The notes under the pieces: generated by a model
The model's input: the letters and a program-made list of their open reading frames with translations, nothing else
What the model was told of the DNA's origin: nothing
The model's database searches: none
Position numbers and translations under genes: made by a program
Origin: Fimihabitans intestinipullorum
GTDB lineage: Bacteria > Bacillota_I > Bacilli_A > RF39 > UBA660
Assembly: GCA_018714965.1 (NCBI GenBank)
Contig: DVML01000034.1
Location: 1-57,770, forward strand
DNA: 57,770 nucleotides
Direction of reading: 5' to 3'
In this document: piece by piece, positions 16,710 to 24,867 of the stretch
Layout of the letters: each line of letters begins with the position of its first letter
Numbering within the stretch: position 1 is the stretch's first letter

Positions 16710-17018
16710 TTAGTCAAGAATTTCATTAGATTTTTTTGCACATCTAACTTTCTTGCCTTTTTTATCAGTAGTGTGTCCAATTCTGGTTCTTTTCTTAGTC
16801 TTAGGATCGATGATCATAACATTTGAAGCATGGATTGGAGCTTCCATTTCAACGATTGATCCAGCAGTTTGACCATTTGGTTTTACGTGCTTTTTAATCA
16901 TGTTTACTTTTTCAACTACAACTTTGTTTTCTGCTCTTAATGTCTTGATGATTTTTCCTTCTTTACCTTTGTCTTTACCAGCAATAACGACAACTTTATC
17001 TCCAGTCTTAAAGTTCAT
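16710..17018 (-). CDS. rplX: 50S ribosomal protein uL24
   Basis: 102 aa KOW-domain protein. 'MNFKTGDKVVVIAGKDKGKEGKI' and 'EAPIHASNVMIIDP' identify L24, an early assembly initiator. Confidence 0.98.
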   Translation of the reverse strand: MNFKTGDKVVVIAGKDKGKEGKIIKTLRAENKVVVEKVNMIKKHVKPNGQTAGSIVEMEAPIHASNVMIIDPKTKKRTRIGHTTDKKGKKVRCAKKSNEILD

Positions 17019-17041
17019 GTTTTTCCTCCTTATTTGGGAAA

Positions 17042-17410
17042 TTATAACACTTCTTTAGCAAGTGATACAATTTTCATAAAATCTTTGTCACGTAATTCAC
17101 GTGCCACTGGTCCAAATACACGAGTTCCGTATGGAGTCTTATCGTCTTTAATGATTACACAAGCGTTATCATCAAATTTAATATAACTTCCATCTTTTCT
17201 TCTTAGACCAAATTTACTTCTAACGATAACAGCCTTTACAACTTTACCTTTTCCAACTGTACCATTAGGAGTAGCTTTTTTTACAGTCCCAACGACTATA
17301 TCTCCAATATTTCCTGTTTTCACTTTGCTTCCACCAAGTACTCGGATCACCATAAGTTCACGAGCACCAGAGTTATCAGCAACTTTCAACATTGTTTGTG
17401 GTTGAACCAT
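17042..17410 (-). CDS. rplN: 50S ribosomal protein uL14
   Basis: 122 aa, the exact usual length. 'MVQPQTMLKVADNSGARELMVIRVLGGS' and 'FGPVARELRDKDFMKIVSLA' are conserved. Confidence 0.99.
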   Translation of the reverse strand: MVQPQTMLKVADNSGARELMVIRVLGGSKVKTGNIGDIVVGTVKKATPNGTVGKGKVVKAVIVRSKFGLRRKDGSYIKFDDNACVIIKDDKTPYGTRVFGPVARELRDKDFMKIVSLAKEVL

Positions 17411-17438
17411 TTTACTTTTCCTCCTTTGCGAGTCACAA

Positions 17439-17696
17439 TTATAAAATAATTGCTTTTTCTATTACTTCAACTAAGCGGAAACGTTTTTTCTTTGAAAGTG
17501 GTCTCGTTTCAACAATACGCACTTTGTCTCCTACTTTTGCTTCATTTTTCTCGTCATGTGCAGTGTATTTCTTTGAATATTTTACACGTTTTCCATATAA
17601 TGGATCTTTACGGTAAGTTTCAACTAAAACTGTAATTGTTTTATCGTTTTTATCACTTACAACTCTACCAATTTCCTCATGTACTCTCTTTTCCAT
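17439..17696 (-). CDS. rpsQ: 30S ribosomal protein uS17
   Basis: 85 aa from the ATG at 17696, which has GGAGG 6 nt upstream; the open frame extends six codons further without a better start. 'IGRVVSDKNDKTITVLVE' and 'DPLYGKRVKYSKKY' identify S17. One base separates it from the rpmC stop. Confidence 0.97.
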   Translation of the reverse strand: MEKRVHEEIGRVVSDKNDKTITVLVETYRKDPLYGKRVKYSKKYTAHDEKNEAKVGDKVRIVETRPLSKKKRFRLVEVIEKAIIL

Positions 17697-17697
17697 G

Positions 17698-17901
17698 TTA
17701 GTCCTCCTTACCACTTAATTCACGTTCTCTTAAGATTGTCTTCATACGTGCTACTAATTTTCTAAGTTCTTTAATTCTTGATGGTTTTTCAAGATTTCCA
17801 GTAGCTTGGCTGAAACGTAAATTAAATAATTCTTCTTTGTATTCTTCAATTTTAGCATTGATCTCTTCAGTAGTTAATTCTCTAATTTCACTATTTTTCA
17901 T
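17698..17901 (-). CDS. rpmC: 50S ribosomal protein uL29
   Basis: 67 aa from the ATG at 17901; a GTG four codons upstream is less likely. 'EIRELTTEEINAKIEEYKEELFNLRF' and 'RIKELRKLVARMKTILRERE' are L29. It overlaps rplP by 11 bp, a coupled pair. Confidence 0.96.
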   Translation of the reverse strand: MKNSEIRELTTEEINAKIEEYKEELFNLRFSQATGNLEKPSRIKELRKLVARMKTILRERELSGKED

Positions 17902-18325
17902 TTGCCTCACCACTTTCTTCTTTCTTTACAAACTTACATTTGATTGGAAGTTTATGCATTGCTAAACGTAATGCCTCACGAGCTGTTTCCTCGCTAACTC
18001 CATCAATTTCAAACATAATTTTTCCTTTTTTTACAACTGCAACCCAAACTTCAGGTGATCCTTTACCTTTACCTTGACGAGTTTCTAAAGGTTTCTTTGT
18101 CAATGATAAGTGTGGGAAAATATTAATCCATACTTTTCCTCCACGTTTCATATAACGAGTCATAGCAACACGAGCTGCCTCGATTTGATTTTGTGTAATC
18201 CAAGCACCTTCCATTGCCATAAGACCATATGATCCAAAATGTAATTCTGTATTACCTTTTGCTACACCTTCATATTTTAAACGGTGTGGTCTACGATATT
18301 TAGTTCTTTTTGGAATGACTGCCAT
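17891..18325 (-). CDS. rplP: 50S ribosomal protein uL16
   Basis: 144 aa from the ATG at 18325 with GGGAGGTAAG upstream. The frame is open to 18439, but that part lies in rpsC and has no L16 similarity. 'PKRTKYRRPHRLKYEG' and 'GKGSPEVWVAVVKKGKIMFEI' identify L16. Overlaps rpsC by 26 bp. Confidence 0.97.
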   Translation of the reverse strand: MAVIPKRTKYRRPHRLKYEGVAKGNTELHFGSYGLMAMEGAWITQNQIEAARVAMTRYMKRGGKVWINIFPHLSLTKKPLETRQGKGKGSPEVWVAVVKKGKIMFEIDGVSEETAREALRLAMHKLPIKCKFVKKEESGEANEK

Positions 18326-18980
18326 CGTTCTTACCTCCCTTGTCTTTTTTCTCAGGAAGGATTTCTCCTTTATAAATCCATACTTTAACACCGATCTTAC
18401 CATATGTAGTATCAGCTTCTTTATGAGCGTAATCAACATCAGCTCTTAAAGTATGAAGTGGAATCATACCTTCAGTATATCCTTCAGTACGAGCCATATC
18501 AGCTCCACCTAAACGTCCTGAAACTGAAGTCTTAATTCCTTTTGCTCCTGCTTTCATAGTGTTTCTAATTGCTCTTTTTTGTGCAATTCTGAATGAAACA
18601 CGATTTTCGATTTGATGTGCAATGTTTTCAGCAACAAGTGCAGCATCTAAATCAGGTTGTTTTACTTCCATAATTGAAATTTGAACATCTTCGTTTACTA
18701 ACTTAGATAATTCTTTTTTAATTTTTTCAATTTCGTCTCCACCGTGACCAATAACAACACCAGGTTTTGCTGTGTTGATAATCACTTCAGTTTTCTTACT
18801 TGTTCTTTCAATAAGAATACTTGAAACTGCTGCGTCTTTTAATTTTTTCTCTAAAAATTTACGAATCTTAACGTCGTTATTTAAGAATTTAGCAAAATCC
18901 TTATTTGATGCATACCAGTTAGATTCCCAGTTTTTGTTAATTCCGATTCTAAGTCCGATAGGACTAACTTTTTGACCCAT
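18300..18980 (-). CDS. rpsC: 30S ribosomal protein uS3
   Basis: 226 aa. 'GQKVSPIGLRIGINKNWESNWYA' and the KH-domain 'PGVVIGHGGDEIEKIKKEL' are S3 signatures, followed by the C-terminal domain with 'GRLGGADMARTE'. Translational overlap with rplP. Confidence 0.99.
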   Translation of the reverse strand: MGQKVSPIGLRIGINKNWESNWYASNKDFAKFLNNDVKIRKFLEKKLKDAAVSSILIERTSKKTEVIINTAKPGVVIGHGGDEIEKIKKELSKLVNEDVQISIMEVKQPDLDAALVAENIAHQIENRVSFRIAQKRAIRNTMKAGAKGIKTSVSGRLGGADMARTEGYTEGMIPLHTLRADVDYAHKEADTTYGKIGVKVWIYKGEILPEKKDKGGKNDGSHSKKN

Positions 18981-18997
18981 CAGTTTACCTCCTTTTC

Positions 18998-19333
18998 TTA
19001 GTTTCTCTCACTTACAACAATTGTAATGTGACTTGTTCTTTTCTTAATTGGATCTACGTGTCCACGTGAACCAAATTTAATTCTTTTCATAGTTTGACCT
19101 TCGTTAACATATGCCTCTTTTACATATAATTTAGTTTTATCTAATTCCAAATTGTTTTCGGCATTTGCAACAGCTGAAGTTAACACTTTAAGTGTATATC
19201 TTGCAGCATTTTTATTCATGTTACTTAAAATAACGCTTGCTTCTTCTACGCTTTTTCCACGTATTAAATCAACAACTAAACGGGCTTTACGAGGTGCAAT
19301 TCTAACACCTTTTGCGATTGCTTTTGCTTCCAT
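18998..19333 (-). CDS. rplV: 50S ribosomal protein uL22
   Basis: 111 aa. 'IAPRKARLVVDLIRGKSVEEA' and the tunnel-lining loop 'AYVNEGQTMKRIKFGSRGHVDPIKKRTSHI' are typical. Confidence 0.98.
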   Translation of the reverse strand: MEAKAIAKGVRIAPRKARLVVDLIRGKSVEEASVILSNMNKNAARYTLKVLTSAVANAENNLELDKTKLYVKEAYVNEGQTMKRIKFGSRGHVDPIKKRTSHITIVVSERN

Positions 19334-19359
19334 TTTAGTCCTCCTTCCAGTTAATATGA

Positions 19360-19623
19360 TTACTTGTCAGATCCGTGTCCACCAAATTTACGAGTTAGGG
19401 CAAATTCACCTAATTTATGTCCTACCATATCTTCTGTAACATAAACCGGAATGAATTCTTTACCATTATGAACAGCAAATGTGTGTCCGATAAATTCAGG
19501 ATAAATTGTTGAACGGCGAGACCATGTTTTAATTACTTCTTTTTTTCCAGATTCATTTGCTTTTTTGACCTTGTTCATCAAATGTTCATCAACAAAAGGT
19601 CCTTTTTTCGTGCTTCTAGCCAT
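19360..19623 (-). CDS. rpsS: 30S ribosomal protein uS19
   Basis: 87 aa. 'RSTKKGPFVDEHL', 'IKTWSRRSTIYPEFIGHTFAVHNG' and 'HKLGEFALTRKFGGH' are diagnostic. Confidence 0.99.
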   Translation of the reverse strand: MARSTKKGPFVDEHLMNKVKKANESGKKEVIKTWSRRSTIYPEFIGHTFAVHNGKEFIPVYVTEDMVGHKLGEFALTRKFGGHGSDK

Positions 19624-19641
19624 TATATTTCATCCTTTCTT

Positions 19642-20475
19642 TTAGTTTTTCTTACGGCGACGAACAATTAACTTGTTTGAAGCTTTTTTCGTATCACGAG
19701 TTTTCATACCAAGAGCAGGTTTACCCCATGGAGTAACAGGCCCTTTGCGTCCGATTGGCGCACGCCCTTCTCCACCTCCGTGTGGGTGATCATTAGGGTT
19801 CATAACAGAACCACGAACTGTTGGACGAATTCCCATATGTCTTTTACGACCAGCTTTACCGATGCTTACAAGTTCGTGATCTTCGTTTCCTACAACACCT
19901 ACTGTAGCACGACAAACGCTTAATACTTTACGAACTTCACCACTAGCTAAACGTAGTAAAGTGTATTTTCCTTCACGTCCTAAAATTTGAACGCTTGATC
20001 CAGCTGAACGAGCCATTTGTCCACCCTTACCAGGTTTCAACTCGACATTATGAACCATTGTTCCCTCAGGAATATTTTCAAGTGGTAAACAGTTACCAAC
20101 TTTGATATCAGCATTCACACCACTTTCGATCTTCATGCCAACTTTTAACCCTTTTGGAGCGATAATATATCTCTTTTCTCCATCAGCGTATTTGATTAAA
20201 GCAATGTTAGATGTTCTATTTGGATCGTACTCAATACTAGCAACAGTACCTTCGATACCATCTTTTGTTCTAGTAAAGTCAATAATACGATATTTTCTCT
20301 TAGCTCCACCACCACGGTGTCTTACCGTAATTTGACCTTTGTTATTACGTCCACCTTTTTTCTTTAAAGAAACAAGTAAGGACTTTTCAGGAGTAGTACT
20401 CGTGATTTCTTCATTTAACAATGTAGATTTACCACGTTGACCATTTGTCATTGCTTTATATGTTTTAATTGCCAT
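19642..20475 (-). CDS. rplB: 50S ribosomal protein uL2
   Basis: 277 aa, full length. 'RNNKGQITVRHRGGGAKRKYR' and the conserved C-terminal 'MNPNDHPHGGGEGRAPIGRKGPVTPWGKPALG' with the peptidyl-transferase-near His are present. Confidence 0.99.
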   Translation of the reverse strand: MAIKTYKAMTNGQRGKSTLLNEEITSTTPEKSLLVSLKKKGGRNNKGQITVRHRGGGAKRKYRIIDFTRTKDGIEGTVASIEYDPNRTSNIALIKYADGEKRYIIAPKGLKVGMKIESGVNADIKVGNCLPLENIPEGTMVHNVELKPGKGGQMARSAGSSVQILGREGKYTLLRLASGEVRKVLSVCRATVGVVGNEDHELVSIGKAGRKRHMGIRPTVRGSVMNPNDHPHGGGEGRAPIGRKGPVTPWGKPALGMKTRDTKKASNKLIVRRRKKN

Positions 20476-20499
20476 ATCAATTTTCCTCCTTTTAGATTA

Positions 20500-20781
20500 T
20501 TAGTTTAGTTCGATTGAACTTCCCTCTGCTAATTTAACAATTGCTTTTTTTACCTTATTTGTCTTTCCAGCATAACGTCCAATTCTTTTTTTCTTAGGTT
20601 TTACGTTTACTGTATTTACGCTCTCAACTTTTACGTTGAAGATTTTTTCAATTGCTTGTTTAATTTGTGTCTTGTTTGCATTTACATCGACACTGAATGT
20701 AATTGTATTTTGATTTTGTGCTAAATCAGCACTTTTTTCTGTAACAATCGGCGCTTTAATGATATCTCTATAGTTTGACAT
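20500..20781 (-). CDS. rplW: 50S ribosomal protein uL23
   Basis: 93 aa. 'YRDIIKAPIVTEKSADL' and 'TQIKQAIEKIFNVKVESVNTVNVKPKKKRIG' identify L23, the tunnel-exit docking site for trigger factor and SRP. Its start touches the rplD stop. Confidence 0.98.
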   Translation of the reverse strand: MSNYRDIIKAPIVTEKSADLAQNQNTITFSVDVNANKTQIKQAIEKIFNVKVESVNTVNVKPKKKRIGRYAGKTNKVKKAIVKLAEGSSIELN

Positions 20782-21407
20782 TAGATTAGCACCTCCTCAA
20801 TTTGTGCAACAGCAGCTTCTGTAACAACCATGTTATCTGCAGCAACGACATCTAATGTATTGATTTCTTTTGCTTCTTCTAACATAACGTTTGCTAAGTT
20901 ACGTGTTGCTAAAATCATGTTATCATCTAATTTATCTACGACGATCAATGTCTTTTGATCTTTAATTTTCAAGTTGTTCATTACTTCGATTGCCGTCTTT
21001 GTCTTTCCATCTGCTAAGTTAAAGTTGTCTAATACGATTAACTCTTTATCAATTGTTTTATAAGCTAATGCAGATTTTAAAGCCAAGCGACGTTCTTTAC
21101 GATTCATCTTTTTATCGTAGCTTCTTGGTTTTGGTCCAAATACGATACCTCCACCTGGCCATTGTGGTGAACGAGTTGATCCTTGACGAGCACGACCTGT
21201 ACCCTTTTGTCTCCAAGGTTTTCTTCCTCCTCCACTTACTTCACTACGTGTTTTAGTACTTGCTGTACCTTGTCTTTGAGAGTTTCTTGTTAATGTAATT
21301 GCATCGTATAAAACTGCATCGTTAGGAACGATCCCCCAAACGTTTTCGTTTAATTCGATCTTCTTAACTTCTTCACCCTTAATATTTAATACAGATTGTT
21401 TTTTCAT
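20781..21407 (-). CDS. rplD: 50S ribosomal protein uL4
   Basis: 208 aa. 'RQGTASTKTRSEVSGGGRKPWRQKGTGRARQGS' is the L4 tunnel loop. In Firmicutes, as in E. coli, L4 is the likely repressor acting on the S10 leader upstream of rpsJ (family knowledge). Confidence 0.98.
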   Translation of the reverse strand: MKKQSVLNIKGEEVKKIELNENVWGIVPNDAVLYDAITLTRNSQRQGTASTKTRSEVSGGGRKPWRQKGTGRARQGSTRSPQWPGGGIVFGPKPRSYDKKMNRKERRLALKSALAYKTIDKELIVLDNFNLADGKTKTAIEVMNNLKIKDQKTLIVVDKLDDNMILATRNLANVMLEEAKEINTLDVVAADNMVVTEAAVAQIEEVLI

Positions 21408-21422
21408 CTATATTCCTCCCTA

Positions 21423-22178
21423 CTAATTTTCTTCTTTTTCAGTAGTTTCTTCTACTTCAGGTGTTTCTTCTGTTGCAGTATCATTTGATTCTTCAACAGC
21501 TGGTTCTTCAACTACGTAAGAAATTAATTCTTCCGTATCATTTACTTTACCAGGATTTTTTACAGCAGTTTTAATGATTACTAATGAATTCTTAGCTCCA
21601 GGAACATTTCCCTTTACTAAAATTGCATTATTTTCTACATCGACAGAAACAATTTCAAGATTTTGAATTGTAACAGTTTCAACTCCCATATGTCCTGGTA
21701 ATTTTTTACCTTTGAAAACACGCATTGGTCTCATAGTTCCCATTGAACCTGGTCCTCTATGATAGTGTGAACCATGTCCCATAGGCCCACGACTTTGATT
21801 GTGGCGTTTAATAACACCTTGGAACCCTTTACCTTTTGTAGTTCCAGTTACGTCAACCATTTCCCCTTCGGCGAAGATATCAACTTTGATTTCTTGACCT
21901 AAAGTATAGTTGTTTACATCTACGCCTCTAATTTCTCTAAAGAAGCGCTTAGGTGTAGTGTTAGCTTTATTGGTATGTCCAATAGAAGCTTTTGTCGCTA
22001 ACTTTTCCCTCTTTGTATCAAATCCTAATTGAATTGCTTCGTAACCATCATTTTCCATTGTCTTAATTTGTGTTACCACATTTGGTTCAACAGAAATTAC
22101 AGTAACAGGAATCAATTTTCCAGATTTTGTAAATACTTGAGTCATTCCAACTTTGCGACCTAAGATTCCTTTTTTCAT
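21423..22178 (-). CDS. rplC: 50S ribosomal protein uL3 with acidic C-terminal tail
   Basis: 251 aa against a usual ~205-215. The core is canonical ('KGILGRKVGMTQVF', 'GTTKGKGFQGVIKRHNQSRGPMGHGSHYHRGPGS'). The final ~40 residues form a tail very rich in Glu, Thr and Val, unusual for an rRNA-binding protein. The reading frame joins without interruption, so this is a true extension. Confidence 0.97.
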   Translation of the reverse strand: MKKGILGRKVGMTQVFTKSGKLIPVTVISVEPNVVTQIKTMENDGYEAIQLGFDTKREKLATKASIGHTNKANTTPKRFFREIRGVDVNNYTLGQEIKVDIFAEGEMVDVTGTTKGKGFQGVIKRHNQSRGPMGHGSHYHRGPGSMGTMRPMRVFKGKKLPGHMGVETVTIQNLEIVSVDVENNAILVKGNVPGAKNSLVIIKTAVKNPGKVNDTEELISYVVEEPAVEESNDTATEETPEVEETTEKEEN

Positions 22179-22197
22179 ATTTCTTTCCTCCTATAAA

Positions 22198-22506
22198 TTA
22201 TAACTTGATTTGGATATCCACACCACTTGGAATATCTAAACGAGTTAACGCATCGATAGTCTCCTTACTTGGGTTGTTGATATCAATAAGTCTTTTATGT
22301 GTTCTCTTTTCAAATTGCTCACGTGAATCTTTGTCCTTGTGAGGTGATCTTAAGATTGTGATTTTTTCAATCTCAGTTGGTAGTGGGATTGGTCCACACA
22401 CTTCTCCTCCAGTTCTTTTCACTGTTTCAACAATTTTCGCACATGCAGTATCTAAACTCTTGTGTTCAAATGCTTTTAATTTGATACGAACTTTTGTCTT
22501 AGACAT
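22198..22506 (-). CDS. rpsJ: 30S ribosomal protein uS10 (NusE)
   Basis: 102 aa. 'KVRIKLKAFEHKSLD' and 'PLPTEIEKITILRSPHKDKDSREQFEKRTHKRLIDI' are diagnostic; S10 also acts in antitermination with NusB. First gene of the operon, with AAAGGAGG before the ATG. Confidence 0.99.
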   Translation of the reverse strand: MSKTKVRIKLKAFEHKSLDTACAKIVETVKRTGGEVCGPIPLPTEIEKITILRSPHKDKDSREQFEKRTHKRLIDINNPSKETIDALTRLDIPSGVDIQIKL

Positions 22507-22631
22507 ATTGTATCCTCCTTTCGCCTATATCCAGTATAGACTTGCTCCGTGTAAAAACCTGAGTTAGTTTAAGTTATTTAACAACTTAACCTGGCGTCTC
22601 AGCAACCTCACACATCATCGCATGCCACACG
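22507..22631 (-). promoter_or_regulatory. S10 operon leader, candidate L4-responsive RNA
   Basis: About 125 nt of untranslated leader. On the minus strand it folds into nested stems: GTGT with ACAC, CTGAG with CTCAG, and an apical TTAAGTT/AACTTAA hairpin with a GTTAAAT loop. Pairing segments are seen directly. Regulation by L4 is inferred from the known S10 leaders of Bacillota and Gammaproteobacteria. Confidence 0.6.
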
Positions 22632-22637
22632 AAATAA

Positions 22638-22666
22638 ATTATACATAATAATCCTATGAAAATCAA
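22638..22666 (-). promoter_or_regulatory. Promoter of the S10-spc-alpha operon
   Basis: -35 TTGATT (22661-22666), 17-nt spacer ending in TG one base before the -10, -10 TATAAT (22638-22643), minus strand. No other strong promoter is evident for the following 14 kb. Confidence 0.88.
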
Positions 22667-22768
22667 GGGGTTTTATGATATTTTTTTGTTTTTTCTTATT
22701 TTTTTACTTTTTTCGGAGAAATCCTTTTATTTTTAACGCTATCTAGCGATTTTTATCATTTTCTTACA

Positions 22769-22802
22769 AAATAAAAAAGGTGAATCATTTATTCATCTTT
22801 CG
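22769..22802 (-). terminator. Terminator at the end of the DGR cassette
   Basis: On the minus strand AAAGATGAAT pairs with ATTCACCTTT (one A-C mismatch), followed by a T-rich run. The stop codon of the interrupted RT frame (22789-22791) lies in the loop, the same layout as several other terminators in this window. Confidence 0.7.
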
Positions 22803-22944
22803 GTAAAATTTCTTTAAATAAACACTTATTTTCTACTTTTTTTTGAAAATAATAGCTATTACAATGATTGGCATGTGCAGTCCATGAATTCCAACAGGCA
22901 ATCACATGATCATAAGAAAGTGTTCCATTTAAATAAGATAAATT
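22789..22944 (-). pseudogene. C-terminal remnant of the DGR reverse transcriptase
   Basis: In the same frame beyond the TGA at 22945-22947 lie 51 further codons ending in TAA at 22789. They read NLSYLNGTLSYDHVIACWNSW, then a segment with 'TAHANHCNSYYFQKK'. The W-x2-W...HAN...S/T-x2-L/F pattern resembles the conserved C-terminus of DGR reverse transcriptases ('SW-GH--HA----LR'). A Trp codon (TGG) at the interruption would give a typical 350-aa enzyme. Confidence 0.75.
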
Positions 22945-23841
22945 TCATTTATTTACCTTTCTTTTTATTTTTTTAATACTATCTTTTTTCAATAAACGGT
23001 GCGTTTCAAAAATGCGATAACCACAAAACGTCACTCCCATAACGCTCGGGTAATAACGACTTTTTGGATTTAAAGTCAACCTTAATTTTTCTTTTAAAAA
23101 TATTTTTATTTCAAATAATAATTCTTTCGCATCTGCTTTAGTTGGACATAGTATGATAAAATCGTCCATATATCTAACATAATATCGAATTTGCTTTTCT
23201 TCCTTGATATAATGATCCAATTCGTTCAAATATATATTTGCAAAAAATTGGCTTGTATAATTTCCAATCGGTATTCCTATCTCACTACAATCATCATAAA
23301 TTAAGCACTTGGTAAATCTCAACAAGGCCTGATCACTAATATTCTTTTCCATAATGCAATATAAAACATCTTTATCTATAGTATAGAAAAATTTACGTAC
23401 ATCACATTTTAAAATATAATAATTTCCATAATACCGTTTCATAATACGCATATATTTTTGCAATTGATTTATCCCTTTATGAGTTCCTCTATCATCTAAA
23501 CACGCATATGTTTGCAAAATAAACTTAGGCGCTATATAAGGCTTTACAAATTCATGTACATACCACTGATGCACCACTCTATCTCGATACGGAAGCGCGC
23601 GAATTAAACGTTCTTTCGGTTCATAAATCGTAAAATCATGATATTTCCCAATTCTATATTTATTTTCTCTAATATCCTTCACTAAGTTTGCTAAATTAGT
23701 TTCCAAATCTAGTTCAAACTTCATGACAGTAAGTTTTGAATTTTTCGCTTTTTTGGCTCGCTGATGTGCAAGGTACATATGTTCTACTGTCAACTTATCA
23801 TAAAATACATTTTTTATTGTTTTCGGCAAGATTTCATCCAA
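22945..23841 (-). CDS. DGR-type reverse transcriptase, ended early by TGA
   Basis: 298 aa before the stop. RT motifs in order: 'KERLIRALPYRDRVVHQW' (~76-93); motif A 'CDVRKFF' with catalytic Asp147; 'GIPIGNYTSQFF' (192-198 IGNYTSQ, the DGR-specific I/VG-x3-SQ in place of QG-x3-SP); the YMDD box at 224-227; and 'LNPKS' followed by 'GVTFCGYRIF'. All palm residues are intact. No maturase X or endonuclease domain is present, so it is not a group II intron. It overlaps avd by 28 bp. The truncation removes 51 codons of the thumb/C-terminal region; whether the product is active is open. Confidence 0.93.
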   Translation of the reverse strand: MDEILPKTIKNVFYDKLTVEHMYLAHQRAKKAKNSKLTVMKFELDLETNLANLVKDIRENKYRIGKYHDFTIYEPKERLIRALPYRDRVVHQWYVHEFVKPYIAPKFILQTYACLDDRGTHKGINQLQKYMRIMKRYYGNYYILKCDVRKFFYTIDKDVLYCIMEKNISDQALLRFTKCLIYDDCSEIGIPIGNYTSQFFANIYLNELDHYIKEEKQIRYYVRYMDDFIILCPTKADAKELLFEIKIFLKEKLRLTLNPKSRYYPSVMGVTFCGYRIFETHRLLKKDSIKKIKRKVNK

Positions 23842-24170
23842 CCACCCATCATATTAGAAATATCTAACATTTTACGACACCACGCGTCATAGTTTCTAGC
23901 ATTAATATATTGATTTTTATATGATAATCTTGCAAGCACTTTCATCATCTTCAATTTAACATCCAACTCATTTAAATATTTCAACTTTTCTATGCGATCG
24001 TAAGATTTATAACAATATAAAATACACTCCATACCATCATAAGTCACTCGTTTTAGTTCAGTAACAAGTGCAAAACGTTCTGCCTTAGGATATTTTTTAG
24101 TTATCATGTTAATATAATACATTAAATCTAAATATTTTTGATATATTTGTAACTCTTCAATTTCCTTCAT
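23814..24170 (-). CDS. avd: DGR accessory variability determinant
   Basis: 118 aa, basic and all-helical. It is recognisable by the C-terminal 'ARNYDAWCRKMLDISNMMGGWMKS' (about 91-114), typical of the Avd/23S-intervening-sequence four-helix bundle. Avd forms a pentameric barrel that binds RT and TR RNA and is required for mutagenic cDNA synthesis in the Bordetella phage DGR. It starts within the stop of the upstream gene (ATGA) and overlaps the RT start. Confidence 0.9.
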   Translation of the reverse strand: MKEIEELQIYQKYLDLMYYINMITKKYPKAERFALVTELKRVTYDGMECILYCYKSYDRIEKLKYLNELDVKLKMMKVLARLSYKNQYINARNYDAWCRKMLDISNMMGGWMKSCRKQ

Positions 24171-24544
24171 TTTAACACCTCTTGTAATTCATATAAAATA
24201 GTGAGTGCAGCTATCGGCTTAATTTCATCGAAATTTATCTTTTTAATCTCTTTTAATTTTTTTAATACGCTATGATCGACCGTTACTTGAGCATCTTCTT
24301 TTTCGATGATTTTATAGTCAATCCCTATCTCATTTAAAAGCTTCACATATTTTGCCTTACTATTTTGTGGAAAACCGCACTTATTTACTTCATCTGTAAA
24401 TTTAGTCTGCTTTAACCCTAGTTTTTTACTTAAATATGCAGAATCCTCCGCTAAGAAAATATAAAATATTCCACTATGAAACAAATAATATTTTTCAGGA
24501 TTTTCGTTTTTTAGCTCTAAATATTTCTTATACAACTTACTCAT
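24167..24544 (-). CDS. MutS domain I-like DGR accessory protein (MSL)
   Basis: 125 aa. The N-terminal 'YLELKNENPEKYYLFHSGIFYIFLAEDSAYLSKKLGLKQT' corresponds to the mismatch-recognition domain I of MutS ('yf-vGdFYe-F-dDA---s--L-i-lT'). The Phe-x-Glu reader motif is changed, here 'FYIF'. The rest of MutS (clamp, ATPase) is absent. Small MutS-like genes have been reported beside some DGRs; their role is unknown. GGGGGTAAC precedes the ATG, and it is coupled to avd. Confidence 0.8.
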   Translation of the reverse strand: MSKLYKKYLELKNENPEKYYLFHSGIFYIFLAEDSAYLSKKLGLKQTKFTDEVNKCGFPQNSKAKYVKLLNEIGIDYKIIEKEDAQVTVDHSVLKKLKEIKKINFDEIKPIAALTILYELQEVLK

Positions 24545-24751
24545 GTTACCCCCTATACAAAAAATAAACAGTAGAAAAACTCATACTGCTTATCTCCATA
24601 TATCACGACATTCACCATTTTGCTACTAGCCGTCACATATTATTTAAATGTTTATTTACTACTGTAAAATGGATATAGTCTTCTAAGATAAATATTTTTC
24701 ATTTAGTCCTTGAACTAATTTTAAAACTACTACTACTATCATACCATAGTC

Positions 24752-24867
24752 TCCGGCGACAACGACTGCGCGAGAACCGTTGTTCGTCCAAGCGTTCCCA
24801 GTATTGCGATTCACATTGAACAATCCAGCATTACTGCCATTGTTCGCGTTACCACCACGGTTCACCC
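24752..24867 (-). repeat. DGR template repeat (TR)
   Basis: 116 bp, collinear with the VR at 25119-25234 (constant offset 367). On the minus strand, in the VR frame, it reads as Asn-rich codons: 11 AAC/AAT codons, every one altered in VR. Sixteen of 17 differences fall on TR adenines. It lies in the ~570-bp non-coding stretch between the variable protein and the MutS-like gene. The 273-nt open frame running through it (24683-24955) is a by-product of the VR-like frame. Confidence 0.96.

Noticed and set aside
22945..22947. TGA read as tryptophan (alternative genetic code)
   Set aside because: TGA ends mtnN, holB-type overlaps, ecfT and tadA at family-typical lengths, and conserved Trp positions use TGG, so the standard code applies.
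22945..23841. Group II intron or retron reverse transcriptase
   Set aside because: No maturase or endonuclease domain, no intron RNA ends, no msr/msd; the IGNYTSQ motif, Avd and TR/VR pair point to a DGR.
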